Of a stretch of 64,000 nucleotides of DNA, positions 36,201 through 44,949 are shown one piece after another. The position numbers and the translations under genes were made by a program. The stretch is taken from assembly GCA_020631735.1 (NCBI GenBank), contig CM036221.1, positions 14,861,381 through 14,925,380 on the forward strand, written 5' to 3'. The stretch comes from Saccharum officinarum. Lineage: Eukaryota > Streptophyta > Magnoliopsida > Poales > Poaceae. Each line of letters starts with the position of its first letter. Position 1 is the stretch's first letter. The notes beneath the pieces are model-generated. The model was not told where the DNA came from. It saw nothing but the letters and a program-made list of their open reading frames with translations, and did not search any database.

Positions 36201-39200
36201 AGGAGGACCAGTGCCGGGGTGGGAGAGGGAGAGAAGGGCGCGACCAGGGTGGTGGCGCAACAGCGGGAGGAGAGGGTGGGCATTGGACCTAGGCCCGGAC
36301 TCGTGATACCATGTAGAGAAGTATGGGAATCACACCACACACCCAATGTGGGGTGGGGGTTGGAGGGGGTGCTGGATATATATAGCCAGTCACAATACAA
36401 TACAAGGCAACTAGGCTATGGTTAATCACTATCCTAAAATACATTATCCTAATGGATCCTTTCCTAATGCTAGCCTTCCTAATGAGTCATTTCCTAATAG
36501 TCACCATCGTGAATGTCGAGCAGTGGACACTTCCCCGGTGGCGGGCTATACTGCCCCGAGTCCCAGATGACCCGCTCAAAACTCATCCTCCAGCTCTTCC
36601 CCACTCACACTGCCGTGGATCGAGCGTCGTCGTCGTCGCTAGCGGCGCTGACGAGCCACCCCATCGGGAGCAGGAGCCGCAGCCACTGGAGGACAGCGCA
36701 TATGGCGGTGGAGGCGTCGATGGGCAGGATTCTTGGGGCTTGTCCAGTTGTGTTCTGAGGGATGCAGTGGCGCGCAGCCCGTCGTCGTCGCCACCAATGG
36801 GCAATGGTACGCCACCCAAGGTTTTGGGATTCAAAATGCAAAAAAATTCGGTGGTCACCGAAATGGGCGAATTTCAGAAATTTCGGACTAGTTTTCAGGC
36901 AAGTTGACCGGTCAAACATTTCGTGTTTGACCGAAATTTGATAAAACTAGTCTGAATTTTTTATAAAGAACAGAACAACATATAAATCAGTTAAAAACGA
37001 GCATAAATTTAATTTCACAATAGCCTAGAAGGACACCACATAAATTGAGCCAATATTTAGACAATTCAGTCCAGAGTTTGTTCATTGTTCCACAAATAGT
37101 CTAGAGTCCAAATTAAGTACACAACATAACCCAATTCAGAGGCCACTTGAATGAAGTCTAGTTCATCACTCCTCAAAATAGTCCAAAGAGTAGAACTGAA
37201 ATTACAGTCCAGCCAGCCATACGTACACTAACAGAAGTCGCCCAAAAGTAAGCAACACAAAAGAAAATGTCAGCTAACATATTGTCAATTGCCACTGGCA
37301 CCTTTTTGTGTTTCATGGCAGTCATCCACCCATCACCATGTACACACCAAAAAATTACTTCCAGAACTGCTGCTGGAGAGCTGCTGCTGGACTGTACCTT
37401 AAAAAACATTCATAAAACAAAATTTATAAGTTAACTTTAATTAAACAACACTTCAATACTACATAATGTTCAGATGGTTCTATTGATAATATATATTGCA
37501 TTTTGCATAAGTGAGAAATCTGAAGTTAGCAGGTGTGGTCGTGATCGTGAGTATAGGTTCACGAGTGCAGGTATAGGACAGGGCTGGCTGCAATGCAAGG
37601 ATTAATTTTGAATGATCCTTGAAGAATCCTTGCAAAGAATGCACCTATGCAAAAGTAGGTTACTATCACTTGAGCAATAGTCTACTAAATAAGTAAATGG
37701 ATATTAATGTCCTACTGGGTAAGCCACTAGATGACCAATGAATATTTAGAAAGGGTACTGCAGCCCGACTTCTTACAGAAAGTATCACCAAACATGGATA
37801 ATGAAATCCAATCGAAATGAAAATTTAACCAAAGCCTTGCCTCATCATGAGCAACACATTCCAGCAACTAGTTTAACATGGCAGCATGTTCATATAGGTA
37901 ACAGGATAAATAACAGCTTGCACAATGGAAAAGGAAAATTAGAAACATGGAAGTAGCCATTTTCAGACAAATAGAAAAGTTTATAGCCTACAACAGATAT
38001 ATTGTAGAGAATTGACTATTTGTAAATTATGATCAAATGGAAAAGATAACAACTATGTAGAGATATATTGCAGAGAACTGCAGAGAATTGACTTACCTTA
38101 CCTTACCTCGACAGAAGAGTCATGCTACTCTCTCTCATAGAGAGTAAAGAGGCTTTGAGTCCTCATCCTTTTAAGTCTTCCAGATCTGTGGCTACTAGGA
38201 TTACCATCTTCCTCACCTAAAGACTCTATGTCTTCTTCAACACTTGGTGCAGTTTGCACAGCCTCATCGTCATCACAATTGTCTTCATCACCTTCAGCTA
38301 AGTCCTCGTCGAACTCGTCCTCATAATGTTCTTCATCACTTTCCCCCAACTCAAACTCAATCTCCTCATCCTCAAACTCCCTAGCCCACTTTCCACGAGA
38401 TGAATTGCCTAGCTGGCTTCGACATAGATCACCCAAACTAGGGCCTACATCATTCATAGATCTATCTAACCAGTCTCATATTGGATTGTTCTCATCAAAA
38501 ATTGCAGCATCTAGCATCATAGAACATGGATCAACTTCCTTGTCCTTCTGCTGATATCCACTGTCCTCTCGGATACGCTCCTTCAAGTTATAATGGACAT
38601 ACACAAGCTTATGCAACTTGTCATAGCCTAGCTTGTTTCTAATCTTTGTATGCACCAGTGCAAAAGTACTCTAATTTCTCTCACAGCCACTAGATGACAC
38701 ATATTGTGAAACAATACGTAATGCATACTTCTGTAAAGTAGGCACTTCTCCAAACTGGAACCACCAATCAGCTGCCATAATAGGAATGGAAGTCAGCCAC
38801 AAGAAAAAGCACAGGTTCAACAATTCAATGGACATGTAACTAAAATATTGAATTAGTTAGGCTTGTTCACATGCTTGCATTAAGTTGCTGCTGTAGCGTA
38901 CTGATTCTGCAGTAAATTAAGAGAAAAAAAGGTGCAGCTATAGCAACAGCACATGATTGCTGTAGAAAAAAAGGTGCATCTAAAGCAACAACATATTGCT
39001 GTAGAAAAAAGGTACAGCTGCAGCAACAGCACCATTGTTGCAAAATTTTGAGGGACATGTTGAAACAAGAGATGCTCTAGAATTACACTACTCAATTATA
39101 GCCCCTTTATCTCCCAAACTTAAACAAGCATCCAACATACAATAAATTAGACTATATGAGACTTACTTGGGGACATAGATGATGCTCCAGCACGTGTGAT

Positions 39201-42200
39201 GGGGCGATTGAACCTCCCAAGGCATTCCCGAAAGATGGATATTTCCTTGATTGCCTGAACAATATCATCAGAAGTTTGTGCCATCTTCTCTATTACGTCT
39301 GTTAGTGCCAAAGAAAATTCTGGTTTGCTGCAAAAGTTATGCTTGTAATGGGTCTCAGGATCAAGAACAGCAGCTACATAAGGTGAAAAAGAGTTAGAAT
39401 TTATGGCAGTACAACATGTAACATTGAAATTTAGTAGTAGTATTAATACCTGCAACCATTAATGTGTTTCTTTCCATATTGTCAACCCTCCTTGTCACCT
39501 TACTCATAAACCGATCAAATTGTCTTGTTCCTATTCCAAGCTGAACTTCCATTGCAAAAGCAAAGTATCAGAAATTAAAAACATGGAAATTCAAGTAATA
39601 AATTTGAAATAGCCAGCTAAGTGAGGGCAAAAAAAAGACTACATCCGTAACTTGGACATGTATCTGTTAACTAAAGATTTTCTATTTCCAACAGGGGCTG
39701 AATAGTCATAGCCTGTCGTCATTATAATGGTGGTGTCTATAAATGACAAAACCCTTTTCTGAATACAGCGGTGGACACAACAAACCACTACTTCCAAGAT
39801 CTTAAACATTGGTAAAGAACATACTCAAAGAAAACTTTCTTGAGTTTGACAGACAATGGTTTCCCACTATCTCTAACTATCAATATCATAGGGAACAGGA
39901 CTAAAAATATTCGGAGATATGGAAAAAAAAGAATGCAGTCTAAACCAGACCACGGTACAAAGCAGTTTCTACTCAACTAAATAAACAAGGAACTAGTTAC
40001 TGATTAACTATCTTATCCATGATTATGCACACTTCGGATTTTGAGCTTTTCCACTAACTAATTTTTTTGAAGAAACTGAAGGGGCCAAGGCCCCTCTAGG
40101 TAGCTTTATTAAACAAAAAACAAGAGGGAACACAGGTTCACAGGGAAACAAGAAACAAAAAAGAAGAAACTAAGGCTAAAGCAGGCTGATCAACAAGCTG
40201 ATCACCTTCAGGAAACAAAGAAAGAATTCCACTAACTAATTAGATGGAGTACCCAAAGATATGATACGTAATTAGAAGTTTAATGCACTAATAATCCCAC
40301 GTGACTCCATCCAATAAAGTCGTAGTAGCATAATAAGTGAAAGACCATCACTGAAATGACAGTCCCATGTATTTATAACATTAACAGGCTCCTTGTTTAT
40401 ACTAATCACGTTGGTACTATTAACTGCTGATCTTCTAGCTTATTGGAGGCATAGAAAATATTGCAACTTAAAGGAAGATATACTACTATCTGATCAGGTA
40501 TGGCAGTCACACCTCACAATAGTCAGATTACAAAAACATACTTTTTTATTAAAAAAAGGTGAACTAAATTTAACCGAGGCGTGCTTAAATTTGATGATAC
40601 AACAATAACAGAACCACTATGCTATACCACAAATAATCAATCCATACAAATCAGAGGTATGCAACTATGATGTCCATCTCTATAAAACAGGGTACTCTGT
40701 TTTACATATACCTTGAGAAGCTGCTGTCGGCAGTGGTGCTGTAGATGCAGCCGGAAGGGGTGCTGCAGCTGGAGCCGACAGTAGTGCTGCATGTGGTGCC
40801 GCCCTTGGTGCTGCCCTTGCATGGCCATCTGTAGCCACACCAAGGCCAACGCTTGCACTACCCCTGGCCCTCATGTGAGTGATGCTGCTGCTACTGCTAC
40901 CCGCCCCGCGCCGTAGAAGGTTACTCTACATGAGCAGGACCTGCACCCAAAATTGATGAGCTTCAAAAAAAACACCAAATGGTTGAGGCGATGTACAGCA
41001 GAAATCGCACACATTCATCATGAACGGACGGACATACTTACCACGAATGAACGACTACAGTAGCAATGGAGGATTGGGGAGGATTTGGGCAATGGAGGAT
41101 TGGGGAGGATTTGGGATATGGTTGTAGGGAAGGAGAGGAGTGGAAGGGGAGACGATGGGGGAGGAGTGGACTGGAATGGGAGATCCGCCACCGCCTTCAC
41201 GTACTAGTCGCTGGGCACAAGCTCGCGCTAGGTGAGCCGCCGCCGCTACTGACTAGCGAGGAGGAGGTGGAGGAAATATGAAACCCTAGGGTGTTCATAG
41301 CTACGGCCTACGGGGGTATCAGCAGGCTGGTATGAACCTTGGGTCGGGCCAAAAATTTAAATTGGGCCGAAATAATTTATCCGATTCAATTCTTTCCCGA
41401 GCATGTCCGAGATGGACGAAAACCGTCCAATTTCGGGCCTTTCGGGCCAAATCTCAAATCCTTGACGCCGCCATTGGTGGCGCTCATCCCAGCTGCTCCA
41501 CGTACTTCGACAGCCGGAAGGGGTGCAGGTTCCCGTTCTCCACGTACGTCAAGTACTGGATCAGAAAAGGGATGCTCGCTCTCCTGGCTGAAAATTCAGG
41601 AGTCACCCTGCTGCATGTACCTACGCCTCGATCTGTCTGTCTCTGTAATGCGTCTTTCCCGGACGAGTAGGCGGCGCCTTCGGACGCTCCATCTGGGGCC
41701 AGCTGAGGGAGCGGCTGTTGCTTGTGCTGGGCAGGGCGGCAGGCTGCCCGTGCGGGAAGATCACGTGCTGAGGCTGCGGCACGAGCTGGAGAACGGCCTG
41801 TACAGGTCGCTAGAGGAGATCCCACATCTAGCCTTTGGGGAGGAAGAGCGGCGGTGGAGGAACAGCAGGAGCCGCGAAGACGGAGGCGAGCGTCAGTAGG
41901 TGAGGTGTCCTGTGGACGGTAGCTAGTGCGAGAAGCGGAGACGGGAGCAGTGCGCGCCCAGGGTCGGCGATGGCGTCGGGAGTGCCCAGATCTAGGCTGA
42001 CAGGTGGGCCTCGACGCCACGTCGTCAAAACCAGCTAGCGTGGATTGCCATATCCGCGAAACCAATGGCGGGCCCAGCGGATAGTCTGGGTAGGCCCAGG
42101 ACTACCCTGGAAATTGGCCCAAAAACAACTTAATATTACGCAGCCCATTCACTCGTCCGCCGGCCCAAGCAGAGGCACAAAGCCAACGCAGACGAGGTCC

Positions 42201-43956
42201 TCTGCGCGAGAGGGCGCGACTCCGACCCTCCGTTTCTCCTTCCCTCGCGGCCTCGCCTCCTCTGCGTGAGGCACGACCAGCGACCGCGGCCCCAGTCGAG
42301 CACCGAGGCCAGACGACGGAGATCCCCCGCCGGCCTCCCACCCCGCCTCCGCGGCCTCGCCACCTCGCCGCGAAGCAGCTGGCCAGGTGGCCTGCTCCGT
42401 GCCTCCCTGGTCAGTTGTCTGAACTTTAGTCTTTAGGGTTTGGAGGACATTGGAGAATGTAGAATGGTGATTGTACTGTAAATTGGGCTTTTTTCGAACT
42501 ACGCAGGAGAGCTGCGCGTCATTTCATTAAGGTAGCAATAAAATACATGAGTCTAAATAGACCCTACTCAAATACAAAACACCACCAACACACACTCATT
42601 CACTTAACTAAAACAGGTGCGCCACAAACTAAAATCTTGTCGACCAGACAAAACTGCCTGCCTTATACCCCCACGGCCGGCTCCCTGACCAAGAGTTCTT
42701 GGAGCTTTCTTGCTCCAGCCCTGCACCAAAGATTGCCCTCAGTGTTGACAGCCCTAAGAACCTCCTGGATGCTTGGCGTGGCATTTTCAAACACACATGA
42801 GTTACGGTGCTTCCACACCTCCCAGGCTATCAAAATTATCAGGGAGTTGAGACCCCACCGTTCCGCCTTGGGCACTGACGATATTGCCTTCCACCACCAT
42901 TTAGAGAAACGAGATGTTGTAGGTTCTGGCGATAGAGAACTGAGACCCAAGTATTGGAAGATTCGAGCCCATATTTGACGAGTGAACACACAGCCAACCA
43001 GGATATGATGAATAGTCTTCTTAGCTTGATCACACAAAAGGCAAGCCTCAGGATGGGGGCAATCCCCTCTTCGCAAGGCGATCGGCCGTCCAACACCGAT
43101 TGTGGAAAACCAACCAGATAAAAAATTTGCAACGAGGAGGCGCCCAGCTTTTCCAAATTCTTCTCCAAGGACCAAACCTGATGGTTCCCACAAAGAAGGC
43201 AGCATAAGCTGATTTACTTGTGTATAAATTGGGCTTAAGGATTGTGGAGCCTAGAATTGAGTAAGATCTATTGTTATTTTCCAGGAAATTGAGGCATGAA
43301 GAAATTAAATATTGCATTTGTTTTTTCATAAACATGATGAAAAATTGCAATTCGGTTAATTTATAGTCATGTATACCCTTTTTTTGTTTGGGGGTGGGGG
43401 GTTGGGGTTTTATATTAAAAAAATTATCTAGGACTACCCTGGTTTCAAATCCTGGGTCCGCCACTGAGCGAAACCACCTTCTAATATCACCCTAGGGGGT
43501 TATTTGTCCGGTTTCACAAAGTTTAGTGTACACAATATCCGGTTTTATAGTTTAGTGGGTTATGTAGACTAGCTTAGATACGTCAGGGGGTGAGGTAGAC
43601 TTTTTCCTTATCGAAAATGGCAATTGTTTGCAAACCGGAGGGAGTTCCTGAATTAGTGATGGGACTCAACATTTTAGATGCGCTGCCGTCAACATGTGAA
43701 CCAACCATCCTTGCTAGTGCAGTTTGCCATAATCGTGCGTGGAAATATTCATTTCAATGGTCTGATCTTGTTTACATTTATTCTGCAGATGGGGGAGAAA
43801 AGAGACAAGGCTCTCAAGGAGCTCATGGACCAGGTGGCCATGAAGCAGCCCAACAGCATGTGCCATGGCAACAAGGAGAATTTTTGGGAGAGCCAGGGAT
43901 TCAAGTTCATTGCCTCTATGTCGATGCTGGCACTAGTGATCCTCGCAAAGCGATGA
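24285..43956 (+). CDS. NEAP: Nuclear envelope-associated protein (NEAP)
   Basis: Five coding exons: 24285-24479, 24555-24662, 30544-31011, 31124-31228 and 43789-43956. All are phase 0 with GT..AG introns and give 347 aa. The start MSVSEKVVP..DLDPLLKDL, the long coiled coil (about residues 20-300, with RIQLSFTQATAEASAASAKS and DQELKKRVLKLEFCLQES) and the C-terminal hydrophobic tail (FIASMSMLALVILAKR) match the plant NEAP family. In Arabidopsis, NEAPs sit at the inner nuclear membrane through that tail, self-associate and contact SUN proteins. The length equals the family norm and every exon is open, so the gene looks functional. Introns 1 and 3 are 75 and 112 bp. Introns 2 (5.9 kb) and 4 (12.6 kb) are almost entirely transposons. 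The start was chosen because it opens exon 1 in frame and matches the family N-terminus. Confidence 0.92.
24875..27669 (+). mobile_element. MULE with ~268-bp inverted ends, in NEAP intron 2
   Basis: Terminal inverted repeats 24875-25143 and 27401-27669 begin GAGTTAAATGCATCATTGG. The element is flanked by a perfect 9-bp duplication TTAAATAAA (24866-24874 and 27670-27678). It encodes a MuDR-type transposase in forward orientation. The long matching ends suggest a fairly recent insertion, but the transposase is truncated and frameshifted, so the element is non-autonomous now. Confidence 0.95.
25311..27415 (+). pseudogene. MuDR-type MULE transposase, frameshifted, C-terminus missing
   Basis: Proposed exons are 25311-25356, 25537-27079 (with a frameshift) and 27161 onward, with GT..AG introns between. 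The first part (FTIELHHGGMFVG...) resembles the PB1-like N-terminal domain found in some plant MULE transposases. After an acidic linker comes the MuDR DNA-binding region (CEEGCPWMLYGS). The catalytic core follows, with Asp in LDGCHIKT, Asp in IMTDKQK and the CX2H motif FCVRH. The frame slips by one base in a G run near 25872-25875. Shortly after QWNRNMEE (about 27330) the sequence runs into the inverted repeat, so the third catalytic acidic residue and the SWIM zinc finger are absent. Confidence 0.9.
27861..30519 (-). mobile_element. 5'-truncated L1-type LINE, reverse orientation, in NEAP intron 2
   Basis: The T10 run at 27861-27870 is the poly(A) tail read from the other strand. The element ends at about 30519. 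Flanks AATGCAGTTTC (left) and AATGAGTTTTC (30520-30530) look like a slightly diverged 11-bp target duplication. The endonuclease domain is missing by 5' truncation. Its 3' end (GCGTCATTTCATTAAGGTAG) is shared with the LINE at 42491-43224, so both belong to one family. The insertion lies 13 bases before the exon 3 acceptor. Confidence 0.9.
28021..30519 (-). CDS. LINE reverse transcriptase, open but N-truncated
   Basis: An uninterrupted frame of more than 830 codons. In the frame as it stands (which reads a few codons of host DNA first), KEGDANTAFFH marks the region before RT. HLDKAPGPDGF, FRPISLIHSFAK, LKLDISKAFDSV, GLRQGDPLSPM and the catalytic YADD (about residue 348) define the polymerase. 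WAPPRCKFFIWL and the CPLCDQEDETINHLLVGC cluster form the zf-RVT end. The endonuclease was lost at insertion, so this copy cannot move by itself. The absence of stops over 2.5 kb points to a young insertion. It runs antisense to NEAP and has no visible promoter. Confidence 0.85.
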   Translation of the reverse strand, partial: KEGDANTAFFHQQARYRKKKNFIPKLQVGNQVVVSQDEKQKAVDDFYENILGSAEVRDYTLNLDELDMQHHDLSDLDAPFSEEEVWATIKDIHLDKAPGPDGFTGRFYKSCWSIIKGDVLMALDAIHRGHVFKFRLLNTAYVTLLPKKVDAVEVKDFRPISLIHSFAKLVTKILANRLAPLLPSLISANQSAFVRGRKIHDNFMLVQQMVKSLHKKKEAHILLKLDISKAFDSVSWSFLLEVMCKVGFGQRWRDLICLILSTSSTQVLVNGVPGDTILHHRGLRQGDPLSPMLFILVMDVLNSLVNFATLEGLMQPLAIQQARHRVSCYADDAVIFLRPHNLDLVTVRHLLELFGHASGLRTNLSKSSVSPIHCTDEDLALTASVLSCSIKAFPCTYLGLPLSLGKPTKEVLLPLVDKVSDYLPGWKASLMNRAGRLVMVKVVLTAVPIYILIALDLPKWVLKAIDKKRRGFLWKGHQHANGGNCLVAWEKVQRPVEYGGLGIHNLELLGWALRIRWLWAQKTNAGRPWAGLSIAVPHKARALFNAAVDAIVGNGEEILFWTDRWLDGHTVAEIAPNLFNAVQKRTAKRRTVAQALHNRSWVQDIRGARTVEVLLDYLHVWDMVDGIILHPEIPDRYIWKLTNDGSYSSKSAYAAFFLGSIKFGSWRRIWKTWAPPRCKFFIWLVFHNRVWTADRLAKRNLPHPESCPLCDQEDETINHLLVGCVFARQVWSLVLHQFGLLHLAPQSAVTCFSGWWKRSTAAIPKEVRKGLNSLIILVAWEIWKHRNTCVFDNKRPSVQEVLRTISAEGGLWCSAGGSKLQELVIRSLPAVA
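31766..32034. other. Unique MULE interior, possible captured host sequence (part 1)
   Basis: GC-rich, coding-like composition. It joins directly to 36505 once the copia element and one copy of its target duplication are removed. No protein family was recognised on either strand. Confidence 0.35.
32035..32193 (-). repeat. copia 3' LTR
   Basis: 159 bp, the left LTR. It lacks a GGTGGGGGTTGGAGG-type insertion present in the other LTR and has a few substitutions. Confidence 0.9.
32260..34302 (-). pseudogene. copia pol remnant (integrase end, RT, RNase H)
   Basis: On the reverse strand from 34302: the end of integrase (CVFLGYPS, RRVIVSRHVVFDE), then RT with KWLFKHKFHSDGT, VVRGFSQQVGVDYDETF, LDVKNAFLHGHLEE, KSLYGLKQVPQAW and an intact LLYVDDIILTAS box. 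RNase H has SDADWAGFPDTRRSTSGFC, then NAEAEYRAVAH in another frame. Stops fall at about 33425, 33300 and 33018, with a frameshift near 32600. The protease and the N-terminal half of integrase are absent. Not functional. Confidence 0.9.
34303..35243 (-). mobile_element. LTR-like insertion inside the copia element
   Basis: Non-coding 941 bp. Read on the reverse strand it starts TGAAAGCCCAAGTTTG and ends CTATTTCGATCCA (TG...CA). It separates gag from mid-integrase of the host copia element. Contains ACCGGATGCG / CGTCCGGT words. No matching target duplication was found, so it may mark a solo LTR plus deletion, or recombination between elements. Confidence 0.5.
35244..36260 (-). pseudogene. copia gag
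   Basis: An open reverse frame, 35304-36260, about 300 codons from the ATG that begins MTTAPLSSDSS. It has the plant copia gag (UBN2-type) pattern: ITLELKRPNFTRWSSFFLSL, SCVRNWLLSTVEDDVLDL, ADQ/TCQLWMAI, SHAVFLSHKFHSMTQGDLSI, YCQKMKTTTDALRDVGH and LVLNLLHGLN. After the Gly/Ser-rich tail it meets a stop before a zinc knuckle, near the LTR-like insertion. The frame itself is well kept, but without the rest of pol the element is dead. Confidence 0.85.
36300..36311 (-). promoter_or_regulatory. copia primer binding site
   Basis: The reverse strand reads TGGTATCACGAG immediately inside the 5' LTR. The first eight bases are the standard plant copia match to the 3' end of initiator Met tRNA. Confidence 0.75.
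36312..36499 (-). repeat. copia 5' LTR
   Basis: 188 bp. It matches 32035-32193 apart from a G-rich 20-29 bp insertion near 36350 and an extra ATACA unit. Confidence 0.9.
36505..36816. other. Unique MULE interior, possible captured host sequence (part 2)
   Basis: Coding-like, GC-rich with CGTCGTCGTCG runs. On the reverse strand one frame reads RMSFERVIWDSGQY and PPPGKCPLLDIHDG, protein-like but not recognised. Continues at 41473 once the hAT element is removed. Confidence 0.35.
38122..39560 (-). pseudogene. hAT transposase, C-terminal exons with stops
   Basis: Three reverse-strand pieces are recognisable. Piece 39470-39560 has QLGIGTRQFDRFMSKVTRRV. Piece 39160-39380 has AAVLDPETHYKHNFC and continues to RPITRAGASS. 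Piece 38122-38790 has the hAT dimerisation region (KYALRIVSQYVSSSGCERN, then STFALVHTKIRNKLGYDKL) followed by MNDVGPSLGDLC and an acidic tail. A TAG replaces the conserved Trp after GCERN (about 38672), and a TGA follows NNPI (about 38474). The N-terminal zinc finger and most catalytic exons were not found. Not functional. Confidence 0.82.
40064..40226 (-). mobile_element. Short 5'-truncated LINE fragment inside the hAT element
   Basis: Flanked by a perfect 15-bp duplication TTCCACTAACTAATT (40049-40063 and 40227-40241). Begins with a T-run, the reverse of a poly(A) tail. Contains the 3'-end words GGGGCCTTGGCCCCTTC (reverse strand). Non-coding. Confidence 0.88.
40640..41330 (-). other. 5' region of the hAT element
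   Basis: GC-rich, with reverse-strand frames rich in Ala and Pro (40680-40930) and Ser and Pro (41018-41200), probably the leader and first exon of the hAT transposase gene. Repeated GGAGGATTTGGG units occur at 41080-41120 on the plus strand. No domain is seen. Confidence 0.35.
41473..41919. other. Unique MULE interior, possible captured host sequence (part 3)
   Basis: Joins 36808 once the hAT is removed. A reverse frame reads PFLIQYLTYVENGNLHPFRL and SKYVEQLG. A plus frame reads VREDHVLRLRHELENGLYRS. These look like real coding sequence, but the families are not recognised. MULEs often carry host gene pieces, so capture is likely. Confidence 0.4.
42063..43466. mobile_element. Non-autonomous hAT element split by a LINE
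   Basis: Ends CAATGGCGGGCCCAG and CAGTGGCGGACCCAG (inverted), flanked by the 8-bp duplication CGCGAAAC / AGCGAAAC (42055-42062, 43467-43474). After subtracting the LINE it is about 660 bp. It interrupts the right inverted repeat of the 12-kb MULE. No transposase. Confidence 0.85.
42491..43224 (-). mobile_element. 5'-truncated L1-type LINE inside the hAT element
   Basis: Flanked by a perfect 12-bp duplication TAAATTGGGCTT (42479-42490, 43225-43236). Starts with a T-run (poly(A) of the reverse strand). It encodes only the zf-RVT end (CLLCDQAKKTIHHILVGCVF, SLIILIAWEVWKHRNSC; 42663-43205). Same family as 27861-30519. Confidence 0.92.
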
Positions 43957-44290
43957 AGCAGCATCGTAAACCCAATCTCGTGTAAAGAAGTTAGAGATTC
44001 CATCCATCGTTAGGTGAGCAACTAGCTCATAGTTTAAGCAGATGTCGATGTAGCGTTTACATTAGTTTGTGTATGCTTGGGCAGCTGTGCATACTGCATA
44101 GTCAGATGTCTAGACATCCAATCCTAGTCTGTAGACTGTAATAGTTGTAGTCTGTAATCCGTAGTGCAGTTTCTGCTGGTTCATGTAAACTCAGAAGCTG
44201 TCTTGTAGGCACAGCTAGTTCATGTCAGCTCATGAGCAGTCATGTAGTCATGAATCTACATTTTATAATTTCAGAGTAGCTTCAGCAGTT
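43957..44290 (+). other. NEAP: NEAP 3' untranslated region
   Basis: Follows the TGA at 43954-43956. AT-rich, with repeated TCATGTA and GTAGTC words and a TTTATAATTT segment near 44263 that could direct polyadenylation. The end point is a guess. Confidence 0.45.
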
Positions 44291-44419
44291 GTCACAGCTA
44301 AATCTAATTAGCTATAGTGTGAGGCCTGTGACCACTTATATCTTGGAGTAAGCTGGTAACTCCAGCATGAGTATTGCACTCCTATCCTATTGCTGCGAAT
44401 TTGCTAAAGTACATGATGC

Positions 44420-44880
44420 TTTATGTGCACAAGCGTAGGCTTGGCAGCAATCATTGCAACAGAAGATCAAGGTATGATGCAAGTCCAACTTGAATTAGAT
44501 TCTATGTCGTTGGTGAACGCCTTCAAATCAAATGAATATGATCATTCACCGGAGCCCGGGGGCATTCTGTTTGGAGAAATTAAGGTATTAAATTCCTTTT
44601 TTCAACACAATTTGCTCAGCTTGACTTGTAGGACCTGTTTGGATGACTGCCTGAGCTAGGTAGATCACCCAGGCTGTTGATTTTCAGCACTAGTTCTTAG
44701 GGCTAGATCTACCTGCCTGAGTGACTCTCCCAATCCAGGCCACAAAACAAACCTATATTCCATGGTGTTGGACTGTTGAAGGCCCTCTATTGATTGAAAT
44801 ATGATAATTCACCTGAAGGCATTCTAGTCCGAGAAATAAAATTAATTTTATCCACGAAATTTGCTTCCGGTCAATGTGAG
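44420..44880 (+). pseudogene. RNase H-like (RVT_3) fragment, split
   Basis: 44423-44600 reads GLAAIIATEDQGMMQVQLEL and DSMSLVNAF, with GGILFGEIKVL after it. This resembles the RNase H-like domain (RVT_3) of plant LINE-derived proteins. A related piece, EGILVREIKLIL, follows at about 44810-44850. Between them (44630-44760) lies a probable MITE with GACCTGTTTGGATGACTGCC at one end and an inverted CTGCCTGAG...GATCTACCTG core. Too short and broken to be a gene. Confidence 0.45.
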
Positions 44881-44949
44881 TTATGCTCCGAGTGTGCACA
44901 GAAATTTGCTCCCACTTGTAAACAATTTAGCACCGAACTCTCTGTATCA

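Larger units (their letters stand above)
32035..36499 (-). mobile_element. Complete-ended Ty1/copia retrotransposon, decayed
   Basis: LTRs at 32035-32193 and 36312-36499 are clearly homologous (TGTAGAGAAGTATGGGAATC ... TCATTTCCTAATA), differing by a few indels. Flanks ATCAC (32030-32034) and GTCAC (36500-36504) differ at one base. Inside the right LTR is CATGGTATCACGAG on the reverse strand, a primer binding site of the usual plant type matching initiator Met tRNA (TGGTATCA). gag lies on the right and pol on the left, both reverse. The stretch from the end of gag to mid-integrase is missing and replaced by a 0.94-kb LTR-like sequence. Confidence 0.92.
36817..41464 (-). mobile_element. hAT transposon, decayed
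   Basis: Short inverted ends CAAGGTTTTGGGATT and CAAGGATTTGAGATT (read inward), flanked by the 8-bp duplication ACGCCACC / ACGCCGCC (36809-36816, 41465-41472). An 8-bp duplication and short ends fit hAT. The transposase C-terminal exons are on the reverse strand at 38122-39560. The GC-rich 5' part lies at 40640-41280. 36840-38100 and 39560-40600 are AT-rich and non-coding. A short LINE fragment sits at 40064-40226. Confidence 0.82.
31519..43607. mobile_element. 12-kb composite MULE in NEAP intron 4
   Basis: Inverted ends of about 245 bases: left 31519-31765, right 43475-43607 plus 41920-42062. The right end is itself split by an hAT insertion. Both start GGAAAAAGTCT. A 10-bp flanking duplication, TTATCCAAAA (31509-31518) and TTATCGAAAA (43608-43617), differs at one base. 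No transposase of its own is visible. Remaining unique interior pieces are about 31766-32034, 36505-36808 and 41473-41920. Everything else inside is later insertions, each with its own target duplication. Confidence 0.85.
31292..43646. mobile_element. Stowaway-like MITE split by a MULE
   Basis: The left half starts TATTCTCCTTCCGGTTCC (31292). The right half ends TTTGCAAACCGGAGGGAG (about 43645). Read inverted they match (CTCC(T/C)TCCGGTT), and the left interior has CAAAATGTTTGACTCAAACC, typical of Stowaway. The MULE at 31519-43607 sits between them. The outer TA is clear only on the left. An exact second copy of CTCCTTCCGGTTCCATA lies just upstream at about 31236-31252. Confidence 0.55.
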
